NCBI RefSeq assembly: GCF_001570525.1
Contig: NZ_BBXC01000022.1
Span: 62,001 to 126,000, forward strand
From: Herbidospora sakaeratensis
GTDB lineage: Bacteria; Actinomycetota; Actinomycetes; Streptosporangiales; Streptosporangiaceae
Length of the DNA: 64,000 nucleotides
Direction of reading: 5' to 3'
Shown: in pieces, positions 18,278 to 27,760 of the stretch
How the letters are laid out: each line of letters begins with the position of its first letter
Position numbering within the stretch: the first letter of the stretch is position 1
Translations under genes and position numbers: made by a program
Notes under the pieces: model-generated
The model's database searches: none
Told to the model about the DNA's origin: nothing
Seen by the model: only the letters and a program-made list of their open reading frames with translations

Positions 18278-18607
18278 TCAGGAGAGCGGGTCGTACTGGA
18301 ACGCCCGCACCTCCTGGGGGCAGCGGCAGGAGGCCGCGATCTTCTGCGCCCATTCGAGCGCCGCCTCATGTGAGGGCAGGTCGAGCACGGTGTAGCCGCC
18401 GTCGAGCCGCGTGGTGCCGCCGGTGACCGTGCCGTCGGGGGCCACGAGGACGGGATCGACCTCCTCGTCGATTCCGCCGCCGAAGACGTACACCCCGGCG
18501 TCCTTCGCCTCCTGGATGACGGCGCGGGCCTCGCGGACCACGTCGGGGAACTCCTCCTCGGTGAGGACCATGGCGGCGCTGGGGAACGAGATGAGGAAAT
18601 GCGTCAT
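18278..18607 (-). CDS. YCII-related domain protein
   Basis: A 109-residue single-domain protein of the YciI-like dimeric alpha/beta family. It begins MTHFLISFPSAAM, has a central KDAGVYVFGGG, and ends with a TRLDGGYTVLDLPSHEAALEWAQKI-type segment. Related small proteins are often encoded near ECF sigma factors of the ECF41/ECF42 types. Here it is convergent with the SigR-like gene, so the link is only positional. Function unknown. Confidence 0.8.
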   Translation of the reverse strand: MTHFLISFPSAAMVLTEEEFPDVVREARAVIQEAKDAGVYVFGGGIDEEVDPVLVAPDGTVTGGTTRLDGGYTVLDLPSHEAALEWAQKIAASCRCPQEVRAFQYDPLS

Positions 18608-18666
18608 CCCCCGATGATGTCCCGCCCCACCGACATTTCGGTCGGGAGAGGGGGAACTGGATCCCG

Positions 18667-19584
18667 TCACGCCATCGCCATGTGCAGGCGGATCCGCGAC
18701 TCCCGTCCCGTCGTCTGGACCTCCATCAGGTCGCACAACTGGCGGCTGATCCACAGGCCGTAACCCCGGAGCGACTCCTGTTCCGGCGGGATGTAGCCCG
18801 GGAACTCGACCTCGATGCCGCCCCCGTCGGGGTTGGTGATCTCGCAGACCAGGTCGGTGCCGGCCGTCCAGATCGTGACGGTCCCGTGGCCGGCGCCGTG
18901 TTCGACCGCGTTGGCGGCGATCTCGGACGCCGCCAGGACCAGGGAGCCGGCCGCGTCGTCGCTCAGGCCCGCCTCGGTGGCGGTGGTGCGGACGAACGAC
19001 CGCATGGCCCGTACGGTCGGCAGGTCGAACTCCATCACCCTCGCGCCGTCGGGCGGGGCGGGAAAGGGCGGCGGATCCCAGTTCATGCGCTGCGGCGGGA
19101 CGTACCCGCCGCTGCGGTGTTCCCCGGCCATGTCGAGGTAGCGCGGGTGGGTGCGCAGGGCCTCCTCGGCGGGGCGGCGGTAGACGCACAACGCCGCGCC
19201 CTTCAGGGAGGCGCAGACGATGTTGACGATCGCCTCCACCCTGGCCCACTCGGCCGCGTCGCGCGGCGAGCGCCACGTGGGCTCGCCGACGAACAACGAC
19301 GGGCCGCCCCGGCGGGCGTAGTCGAAGTATTCGGCCAGGACGCGGGCCGGATGGCCGTACCAGTCCTGGCTCCTGATGGAGCGGATGCGGGAGGCGTCGG
19401 CGCCCAGATGAGCGCGGACCAGGTCGAGGTTCTCCTCCGGAGCCACGAACAGGATGCGGTCGCCCCGCCGCAACCCGTCGATGAGGGCCGGCAGCACCAG
19501 CCGGAGGTATTCCTCACTCGTCCCATATGGCACAGCAAGGTGCGTGAAGGCCACCGCACCGCGACTTCCCCGTTCGGCCTGCAC
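18667..19584 (-). CDS. RsbA-family anti-sigma regulator, MEDS domain plus HATPase
   Basis: About 305 residues. The N-terminal MEDS domain (about 8-165) includes FTHLAVPYGTSEEYL and FVAPEENLDLV. The C-terminal GHKL ATPase domain (about 185-305) has LAASEIAANAVEHG (N box) and GYGLWISRQLCD (G2 box). Proteins of this architecture act as serine kinases or anti-sigma factors in SigB/SigF-type partner switching. The start is uncertain: GTG at 19584 or 19557 both give a normal N-terminus, and neither has a strong Shine-Dalgarno. No anti-anti-sigma gene lies nearby. Confidence 0.82.
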   Translation of the reverse strand: MQAERGSRGAVAFTHLAVPYGTSEEYLRLVLPALIDGLRRGDRILFVAPEENLDLVRAHLGADASRIRSIRSQDWYGHPARVLAEYFDYARRGGPSLFVGEPTWRSPRDAAEWARVEAIVNIVCASLKGAALCVYRRPAEEALRTHPRYLDMAGEHRSGGYVPPQRMNWDPPPFPAPPDGARVMEFDLPTVRAMRSFVRTTATEAGLSDDAAGSLVLAASEIAANAVEHGAGHGTVTIWTAGTDLVCEITNPDGGGIEVEFPGYIPPEQESLRGYGLWISRQLCDLMEVQTTGRESRIRLHMAMA

Positions 19585-19802
19585 GGGGATGAACGTAACA
19601 AGCGTCGTGCGTCGTGACAATGCGTCAGGAAGCGACAATAAACCGAATACAGCAGGAACTTCCCGGGACGCGCAACCTTGGGGGGAATACGCCTGCGTGA
19701 TGACGGGATGGAGTCCCATGATTACTCCATGCCGTTGCAACGCGGTGTCCCAAATTTGGGTACATCCACCAATGTGCGCGTCTCGTCCTGGAGGTTGCCC
19801 CG

Positions 19803-20108
19803 GTGAGTGAGTCTCGCGCAGCTATACAAAAACTGCATTCGGACTTGATCGAACTCGGCGTGAACGGCGCCTACGAGCTGGGCGACGACGCTACGCTCTG
19901 TGTGTGGATCGGCCTGGTGGTCGTCTATCGCGATGGCTGTTTCCGCTGGTGGGAAGGTGCCTCCCGATGTCGGCACCCGGGAGATGATCCGCGCGGGTGC
20001 GCCGTCCGGGTGGCCCGGCGGCACGCCGGGTTGATCAAGGAAGTGCCGCCCTGGTGGGAGGACCAGAACGAGGTCCTGCGGGGGGAAGCCGTGGACGACC
20101 ATCCATAA
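19803..20108 (+). CDS. Hypothetical 101-residue protein
   Basis: A 101-residue protein with a GTG start preceded by GGAGG at 10 nt. It has no signal peptide or membrane helix. The N-terminal helix is followed by a strand pattern (ATLCVWIGLVVVYRDGCFRWW) suggesting a small alpha/beta domain. Trp-rich ends (WWEG, PWWEDQ) are distinctive. I do not recognise the family. It is probably transcribed with the polysaccharide deacetylase 28 nt downstream. Confidence 0.6.
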   Translation: MSESRAAIQKLHSDLIELGVNGAYELGDDATLCVWIGLVVVYRDGCFRWWEGASRCRHPGDDPRGCAVRVARRHAGLIKEVPPWWEDQNEVLRGEAVDDHP

Positions 20109-20136
20109 CCCCCATCGAGTCTGGGGGGACGAATAC

Positions 20137-20904
20137 ATGCGGGGATTTCTGCGGCTGCTGGCGGTCACCGTCTGTGTCATGGTGAACACGCCGCCGGTAC
20201 ACGCGAGCCCCGACCCCGACCTGCTGAACCGCAAGCTCACGCTCGCGCAGCCCGACTTCCCCCGCACCCACTTCCCGCCGATCAGGCAGGTCGACTGCGC
20301 CAAGGCCAAGTGCGTCGCGCTCACCTTCGACGACGGGCCCGGCGCCGAGACCGGCAAGGTGCTCAACCACCTGGCCCGCCACCAGGCCAGGGCCACCTTC
20401 TACGTGCTCGGCAAACTGGTCACGCCCGAGTCGGCGCCGCTGCTGAAGCGCATGGTCGCCGAGGGCCACGAGCTGGGCAACCACTCCTGGGACCACGCCA
20501 TGCTCTCCGGCCTGTCGCGCCACGGCGTCGACCGGCAGCTGGCCCGCACCCAGCAGGTCGTCCGGAAGATGGCCGGCGTCCGCATGCGGACCATGCGCCC
20601 GCCCTACGGCGCGACCAGCAAGATGGTCGGCGAGGTCAGCAAGGTCCACGGGCTGGCTCAGATCATCTGGAGCGTCGACACGCAGGACTGGCTGGTCCGC
20701 AAGCCCGACCGCATCGTGCGGCGGTCGGCGTCGGCCAAGCCCGGCGAGGTGATCCTGCTGCACGACATCCACGAGTCGACCGTCCGGTCGGTGCCGCGCC
20801 TGCTCGACGCGCTCGACAAGAAGGGGTTCGTGTACGTCACCATCAGCGAGCTCTTCGGCGAGATGACCCCGGGCCGGAAGTACTTCGACAACCGGCCTCA
20901 ATAA
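20137..20904 (+). CDS. Secreted polysaccharide deacetylase (NodB domain, CE4)
   Basis: A 255-residue exported enzyme with an N-terminal signal peptide (cleavage after VHA, about residue 23). All five CE4 motifs are present: TFDDGP (63-68), HSWDH (116-120, metal His pair), RPPYG (about 152), DTQDW (about 177) and LLHD (about 207). The likely substrates are N-acetylated glycans such as peptidoglycan or chitin oligomers. It acts outside the membrane. ATG at 20137 follows a GGGGGGA Shine-Dalgarno. Confidence 0.92.
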   Translation: MRGFLRLLAVTVCVMVNTPPVHASPDPDLLNRKLTLAQPDFPRTHFPPIRQVDCAKAKCVALTFDDGPGAETGKVLNHLARHQARATFYVLGKLVTPESAPLLKRMVAEGHELGNHSWDHAMLSGLSRHGVDRQLARTQQVVRKMAGVRMRTMRPPYGATSKMVGEVSKVHGLAQIIWSVDTQDWLVRKPDRIVRRSASAKPGEVILLHDIHESTVRSVPRLLDALDKKGFVYVTISELFGEMTPGRKYFDNRPQ

Positions 20905-20913
20905 AGTAGGGCA

Positions 20914-21537
20914 ATGGCATTCACCGGGTTCCCCGACGAGGCGCTGCTGTTCTACGAAGGGCTGATCGCCGACAACAGCAAGGCCTACTGGACCGCCAAC
21001 AAGCACCTCTACGACAGCGCCGTCAAAGCCCCGATGCAGGAGCTGATGGCCGAACTGGCGGACGAGTTCGGCGAGCCCCACGTGTTCCGTCCCTACCGCG
21101 ACGTGCGGTTCTCCAAGGACAAGACGCCCTACAAGGACCACCAGGGCGCCTACGTGGCCAAGCTCGACGGCGTCGGCTACTACGTCCAGGTCGACGCCGA
21201 CGGCCTCTACGTGGCCGGCGGCTGGTGGGCGTCGGGCGAGATGACCCACCGCTTCCGCGCGGCCGTCGACCACGACGACCACGGCGGCGAGCTGGAGAAG
21301 ATCGTGGCCGAGCTGCCGGGCCGTTACGCGATCGAGGGTGACCGAGTGAAGACGCGCCCCCGTGGCGTCTCCCTCGATCACCCCCGGATCGAGCTGATGA
21401 AGCACCGGACTCTCTACGCGGGTCACCGCTTCGAGCCCGACCCCTGGTTCCACACCGCCGAGGTGACCCAGCGGGTGCGCGCCGCGTGGCGCGAGCTCAC
21501 CCCGCTGGTCGACTGGTTGCGCGTACGGCTGAGCTAG
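20914..21537 (+). CDS. DUF2461 (TIGR02453) family protein
   Basis: A 207-residue cytoplasmic protein. The N-terminus FTGFPDEALLFYEGLIADNSKAYW and the block RPYRDVRFSKDKTPYKDH are the defining features of the DUF2461 family, a widespread alpha/beta protein of unknown function. Family length is about 210-220. It starts 9 nt after the deacetylase stop, so cotranscription is likely. Its stop is shared in the CTAG overlap with a tiny convergent frame. Confidence 0.85.
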   Translation: MAFTGFPDEALLFYEGLIADNSKAYWTANKHLYDSAVKAPMQELMAELADEFGEPHVFRPYRDVRFSKDKTPYKDHQGAYVAKLDGVGYYVQVDADGLYVAGGWWASGEMTHRFRAAVDHDDHGGELEKIVAELPGRYAIEGDRVKTRPRGVSLDHPRIELMKHRTLYAGHRFEPDPWFHTAEVTQRVRAAWRELTPLVDWLRVRLS

Positions 21538-21617
21538 CCGATCACGATGACGAGGAGGGCGATCAACGCCCAGGCGCCCACGAGCGCCATGTAGGTTGCC
21601 CCGCTGACGATTCTCAT
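21534..21617 (-). CDS. Candidate 27-residue single-span membrane peptide
   Basis: An ATG at 21617 opens 27 codons that encode almost entirely one hydrophobic helix (MALVGAWALIALLVIVIG at the C-terminus), ending at CTAG shared with the DUF2461 stop. Tiny membrane proteins are common in actinobacteria, but the Shine-Dalgarno here is weak (GGA at -8). A chance frame cannot be excluded. Confidence 0.35.
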   Translation of the reverse strand: MRIVSGATYMALVGAWALIALLVIVIG

Positions 21618-21675
21618 GGTCCGAGGATCGCGCCGGCAGCTTGTGACTGACTTGCAGTTCAATCAGTGGGTTCGA

Positions 21676-22302
21676 TCATCGCAACACGCCGCAGGCCACC
21701 CGTCCGCCCGCGTCGCCGGTGCGCAGCGTGGCGGCGTCGGCCGCGCCGTAGCGCTCGGGGAGGTGGGCGAGGTTGTCGGGCAGCGCGTGCACGACGAACG
21801 CGGCCCCGTCGGCGTCGGTCAGCTTGCCGATCCGGAACCGGTCGGTGATGAACGACGCGGCGGCCACGCCGTCTTCGCCGGCCAGCAGCGGCGGCAGGTC
21901 GCCCGCGTGGTCGCCGTGGTTGTGCGGCGCGACCGGCAGGGGCAGGACGGTCGTGTCGGGCTCGGCGGCGTTCCTGGCGACGTCGAGATGGCCGCCGGCG
22001 GAGAAGAAGGGGGTCGCCTGGCCGGTCGCCGCGTCGACCGCCTTGGGGTCGCAGACCCCCGTGGTGTGCACGTGGAACCCGTGGAAGCCCGGAGCCAGCC
22101 CTCTGACCTGGACCCCCACCCGGACCTTGGTGACGCCTCTGCGCTGCACCACGACGGTGCCCACGCGGGTGCCGGCGGCGTCGTGGAGCGCGATCGAGCG
22201 GCCCCGGCTCCAGGGCCCGGCCTCGGCGACCGTCGTGGCCCCGATGACGCCGACACCCGTGAGCAGCGCTCCGGCGAGCGCGAGATGAACCTTGCCCGGC
22301 AT
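21676..22302 (-). CDS. sodC: Secreted Cu/Zn superoxide dismutase
   Basis: A 208-residue exported SOD. A signal peptide (cleavage after AEA, about residue 28) precedes a Greek-key domain with copper ligands in GFHVHTTGVCD (two His) and a downstream His in VVHALPDN. The zinc loop HNHGDHAGDLPPL is intact, and DAGGRVACGVL carries the conserved C-terminal Arg and disulfide Cys. It detoxifies extracytoplasmic superoxide. Shine-Dalgarno GGGGGAGG lies 5 nt before the ATG but inside a potential long stem. Confidence 0.92.
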   Translation of the reverse strand: MPGKVHLALAGALLTGVGVIGATTVAEAGPWSRGRSIALHDAAGTRVGTVVVQRRGVTKVRVGVQVRGLAPGFHGFHVHTTGVCDPKAVDAATGQATPFFSAGGHLDVARNAAEPDTTVLPLPVAPHNHGDHAGDLPPLLAGEDGVAAASFITDRFRIGKLTDADGAAFVVHALPDNLAHLPERYGAADAATLRTGDAGGRVACGVLR

Positions 22303-22366
22303 GCGAGCCTCCCCCTCAGATCACAACTCTGCGTGACTAGGCAAGCACAGAGGGTGGAGGCTCGCA
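22302..22366 (-). promoter_or_regulatory. sodC leader with an 11-bp stem hiding the ribosome-binding site
   Basis: On the minus strand TGCGAGCCTCC (22366-22356) is the exact complement of GGAGGCTCGCA (22312-22302), which contains the end of the sodC Shine-Dalgarno and the A of its start codon. The 43-nt intervening segment can form its own 7-bp hairpin (CTCTGTG with CGCAGAG). If transcribed, this leader would occlude translation initiation unless opened by a ligand, protein, metal or temperature. The fold is read from sequence; regulation is inferred. Confidence 0.6.
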
Positions 22367-22395
22367 CGGAGAAAGGCCGAAGCGGCCCTCTCGAG

Positions 22396-24249
<1,854 letters not shown>

Positions 24250-24418
24250 AGTTGAGTCTCGCTCTGGTCGTCGGGGCGGTGCCGCGTCTCGCTCCCGATC
24301 GGGAGACGCGTTCGGCCGCGCAAAGGCGCGACCTTCCCATTTTAGTTGATCGCCATTACCGCTCCGAGCCTGCCGCCCGCAAGAGGGCGACAATTCACAG
24401 CGTCGTAATGTTGCCCCC

Positions 24419-25174
24419 ATGATCTATGGGGCCATGTTGCGCACTCCTGACGGTGTCCGGATCGACGCGGCGCACCTGCCGGGCGACGGGGAACTCGGGA
24501 TCGTGCTGGCCCACGGCTTCACCGGGACCTGGCGTTCCCCGGCCACCCGGCGGATCGCCGCCGCGCTCAACCGGCGCGCCGGGGTGGTCGCGTTCGACTT
24601 CCGGGGGCACGGCCGCTCGTCGGGGCTGAGCACCGTCGGCGACCTGGAGGTCCTCGACCTCGATGCGGCGGTACGCCACGCGCGCGCCCACTACGCCAAG
24701 GTGGTGACCGTCGGCTTCTCGATGGGGGCCGCCGTGGCGGTCCGGCACGCCGCGCTGAACCGGGGCGTCGACGCGGTCGTCTCGGTGAGCGGCCCGGCGC
24801 GGTGGTACTACCGGGGCACCCGGCCGATGCGGACGGTCCACTGGGCGATCGAGCGCAGGTCGGGCCGGCTGGCCGCCCGGCTGGCCAAGCGCACCCGGAT
24901 CAAGGTCGGCACGTGGGACCCGATTCCGCTCGCCCCCTTCGAGGCCGTGCCGCTCGTCTCGCCGACGCCGCTGCTGGTCGTGCACGGCGACGCCGACGCC
25001 TTCTTCCCGCTGGAGCACGCCGAGCAGCTGTACGCCTGCGCGAACGAGCCGAAGGAGCTCTGGGTCGAGCCCGGTTTCGGGCACGCCGAGAACGCCGCGA
25101 GCGCCCATCTGATCCGGCGCATCGAAGAATGGATTTTCGCGCGAACCAAATCGGCTCAGGCGTCGTCTACATGA
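24419..25174 (+). CDS. Alpha/beta hydrolase
   Basis: A 251-residue serine hydrolase. The nucleophile elbow GFSMG contains Ser at about residue 101, the acid lies in [11 protein letters not shown], and the histidine in GFGHAENA near residue 222. LAHGFTGTW supplies the oxyanion hole. No signal peptide is present. Substrate unknown; similarity is to the general esterase/acylglycerol lipase-like group. It is transcribed away from typA and convergent with an aldehyde dehydrogenase, with a strong hairpin between them. Confidence 0.85.
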   Translation: MIYGAMLRTPDGVRIDAAHLPGDGELGIVLAHGFTGTWRSPATRRIAAALNRRAGVVAFDFRGHGRSSGLSTVGDLEVLDLDAAVRHARAHYAKVVTVGFSMGAAVAVRHAALNRGVDAVVSVSGPARWYYRGTRPMRTVHWAIERRSGRLAARLAKRTRIKVGTWDPIPLAPFEAVPLVSPTPLLVVHGDADAFFPLEHAEQLYACANEPKELWVEPGFGHAENAASAHLIRRIEEWIFARTKSAQASST

Positions 25175-25179
25175 ACGTG

Positions 25180-25223
25180 CGGGAGGGGCCCAGCGTCGCG
25201 GGGGCGCGTTGGGCACCCTCCCG
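25180..25223. terminator. Hairpin between convergent genes, likely bidirectional terminator
   Basis: CGGGAGGGGCCCA (25180-25192) pairs with TGGGC-A-CCCTCCCG (25210-25223), 13 bp with one bulged A. It lies 5 nt after the hydrolase stop and 18 nt beyond the convergent aldehyde dehydrogenase stop. No T-run is present, which is common for actinobacterial terminators. Confidence 0.6.
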
Positions 25224-25241
25224 GGTGACTCCGGAGACCTC

Positions 25242-26678
25242 CTAGCCCAGCCGGGCGATGCTCTTGTACTCCAGGTAGCCCGCCAGCCCCTCCGGCCCGA
25301 GTTCGCGGCCGATGCCGCTGGCCTTGTAGCCGCCGAACGGGGTGCCGCTCTCCAGCGGGTTCATCATGTTGACGCCGTAGGTGCCGGTGCGGACCTGGCG
25401 GGCGACGTCCATGCCGTGGTCGGCGTCGGCGGTCCACACGCTGCCCGACAGGCCGTAGTCGCTGTCGTTGGCGATCCTGATCGCGTCGGCCTCGTCGTCG
25501 TAGGGGATCACGGTCAGGACCGGGCCGAAGATCTCCTCGCGGGCGATCCGCATGTCGTTGGTGGCGTTGGCGAAGACCGTGGGGGCGACGTACCAGCCTC
25601 GGTCGTGGGGGCGGTCGAGGCCGCCGACCACCGCCTTGGCGCCCTCCTCCAGGCCGATGCGGATGTAGCCCTCGACCCGTTCCTGCTGGCGCTTGGCGAC
25701 CATCGGGCCGATGCCGGTGGCCGGGTCGGCGGGGTCGCCGACCTGCTGCCCGGCGGCCATCTCGGCGACCGCCTGGACGACCTCGTCGTAGCGGTTGCGG
25801 CTGGCCAGGACCCGGGTCTGGGCCACGCACGCCTGGCCGCTGTTGAGCAGGGCGGCGATCGAGAACATGCCCATCGCCGAGGGCAGGTCGCAGTCGTCCA
25901 GGATGATCGCGGCCGACTTGCCGCCGAGCTCCAGGCTGACCCGCTTGAGCTGCTCGCCGCAGATCGAGGCGATGCGCCGCCCGGCGGCCGTCGAGCCGGT
26001 GAAGGCGACCTTGTCGATCCCGGGGTGGGAGACCAGGTGCTCGCCGGCCTCGCGCCCGGCGGCGACGATGTTGACCACGCCCGGCGGGATCTCCGCCTCG
26101 CGGATCACCTCGGCCAGGATGTAGCTGTCGAGCGGGGTCTCCGGCGCGGGCTTCACCACGACAGTGCAGCCGGCGAGCAGGGCGGGGGCCAGCTTGGTCA
26201 TGATGACGAACTGCGGGACGTTCCACGGCACCACGGCCGCCACCACGCCCACCGGCTCGCGGCGGACGGTGACCGCGCCGAACATGCCCGGCCGCTGCTC
26301 CTCGACCTGGAAGGTCGTGCCGAGTTCGGCGTACCACTGGAGGACCCCGGTCGGCGGGCCGACCTGGCCGAAGTGGGAGAAGGTGATGGGGGAGCCCATC
26401 TCCAGGGTGATCAGGTCGGCGAGCTCGGCGGCGCGGGCCGCGTAGAGCCCGGCCAGGCGGCCCAGCGCCGCGGCCCGCTCGGCCATCGTCAGGCGCGGCC
26501 ACGGGCCGTGGTCGAAGGCCTGCCGCGCGGCGGCGACGGCCCGGTCGAGGTCGGCCGGGGTGCCTTCCGGAACCCTGCCGACGACCTCCTCCGTGTGGGG
26601 GGAGACCACGTCGATCGTGCCGGTGCCCGCCGGGGGAACCCAGTCGCCGCCGATGAAGAGCGTCTCGTGCTGGATCAT
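25242..26678 (-). CDS. NAD(P)-dependent aldehyde dehydrogenase
   Basis: A 478-residue ALDH superfamily enzyme oxidising an aldehyde to an acid. PWNVPQF and KPAPETP form the coenzyme site, FTGSTAAGR the Rossmann turn, LELGGKSA carries the general-base Glu, and NSGQACVAQTR the nucleophilic Cys. The ATG at 26678 is preferred because GGAGGT lies 7 nt upstream. Substrate cannot be assigned; sequence features resemble the broad-specificity group near betaine and gamma-aminobutyraldehyde dehydrogenases. A 7-bp inverted repeat (ATGGGAC at 26754 with GTCCCAT at 26770) in the leader is a possible operator. Confidence 0.9.
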   Translation of the reverse strand: MIQHETLFIGGDWVPPAGTGTIDVVSPHTEEVVGRVPEGTPADLDRAVAAARQAFDHGPWPRLTMAERAAALGRLAGLYAARAAELADLITLEMGSPITFSHFGQVGPPTGVLQWYAELGTTFQVEEQRPGMFGAVTVRREPVGVVAAVVPWNVPQFVIMTKLAPALLAGCTVVVKPAPETPLDSYILAEVIREAEIPPGVVNIVAAGREAGEHLVSHPGIDKVAFTGSTAAGRRIASICGEQLKRVSLELGGKSAAIILDDCDLPSAMGMFSIAALLNSGQACVAQTRVLASRNRYDEVVQAVAEMAAGQQVGDPADPATGIGPMVAKRQQERVEGYIRIGLEEGAKAVVGGLDRPHDRGWYVAPTVFANATNDMRIAREEIFGPVLTVIPYDDEADAIRIANDSDYGLSGSVWTADADHGMDVARQVRTGTYGVNMMNPLESGTPFGGYKASGIGRELGPEGLAGYLEYKSIARLG

Positions 26679-26881
26679 GGAATGCACCTCCATAAGGTCT
26701 GCCGCACCCGACCGAATCATGTTCTGTGAGCCCTTGGCAAGGATGGGACAGTCCTCGCGCATCATCTCGTCCCATACAAAATGGATGAATCTTCGCCAAA
26801 GGCGCATGGGTTCCCTGGTTCGGGTGGCGACCACCAAGATCGCCTTCTATAGTTTCGGTCCGACTGGGAGGGGAGGGGCAC

Positions 26882-27760
26882 ATGCGGCGGGCACTCGCGG
26901 CTCTCGTCGTCTCCGGTCTCCTGCTCTCTCTCTGCGTGTCGCCCTCGGCCGCCGAACCCGACCGGCAGGCCCGGCTGAACAAGCTGACCAAACAGGCCGC
27001 CGACCTCGAGAAGGCGTACCGGGGCGAGATCGCCACCCTCGACGACACCAAGAAGGCCGCGCAGAAGGCCGACTCCAAGGTCAAGAAGCTGCGGCGCGAC
27101 CTCGGCGCGGCCGAGCGACGGGCGATCCAGTTCGCCCAGACCTCCTACATGGGCGGCGGCCTCGACACGGTCGGCATCTTCTCCATGTCGTCCGACCCCG
27201 GCGACGCGGCCACCCTCACCTACCTGTCGAGCGAGAAGGTCGAGCGGCTCGGCAACATCCGGCGTCTCGTCGACCGGCAGAAGCAGGCCGCGAAAGAGGC
27301 CGACCAGAAGATCGACGAGCTCGAGCGCGACATCAAGGAGCTGAAGGCCAAGCAGCGCGACGTCGAGAAGCTGCTCGCCAAGTTCGGCTTCCAGACCCCC
27401 GACGCGGGCAACGGCCTGACCGCCCGCATGGTCAGCATCCGCAACGCGATCATGGCCCAGTTCCCGATGCCCTACGGCATCGGCTGCCTGCGCCCCGGCG
27501 ACTTCGGCGAACACGGCAAGGGCCGGGCCTGCGACTTCATGATGTCGAGCGGCGGCCGCATGGCCGGCGGCGCCGACAAGGCCCGCGGCGACGCCCTGCT
27601 GCAGTGGTGCATCACCAACGGCCGCGCCCTCGGCATCATGTACGTCATCTGGCAGCAGAAGTACTACGACATCCGCACCGGCGCCCCCGGCAAGATGATG
27701 GCCAACCGCGGCGGCGCGACCGCCAACCACTACGACCACGTCCACGTGTCAGTGCTCTGA
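26882..27760 (+). CDS. Secreted coiled-coil protein with ARB-07466-like C-terminal domain
   Basis: A 292-residue exported protein. A signal peptide (cleavage after SAA, about residue 24) is followed by two Lys/Glu-rich coiled-coil segments (about 28-85 and 120-165). The C-terminal domain (about 185-292) ends in NHYDHVHVSVL. That His-rich ending and the CDFMMSSGG block match the ARB-07466/VldE-like domain often fused to cell-wall coiled coils. A cell-wall role is likely by analogy with PcsB/RipA-type proteins. TATAGT at 26848-26853 is a good -10 candidate, and GGGAGGGGAGGGG is the Shine-Dalgarno. Confidence 0.8.
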   Translation: MRRALAALVVSGLLLSLCVSPSAAEPDRQARLNKLTKQAADLEKAYRGEIATLDDTKKAAQKADSKVKKLRRDLGAAERRAIQFAQTSYMGGGLDTVGIFSMSSDPGDAATLTYLSSEKVERLGNIRRLVDRQKQAAKEADQKIDELERDIKELKAKQRDVEKLLAKFGFQTPDAGNGLTARMVSIRNAIMAQFPMPYGIGCLRPGDFGEHGKGRACDFMMSSGGRMAGGADKARGDALLQWCITNGRALGIMYVIWQQKYYDIRTGAPGKMMANRGGATANHYDHVHVSVL

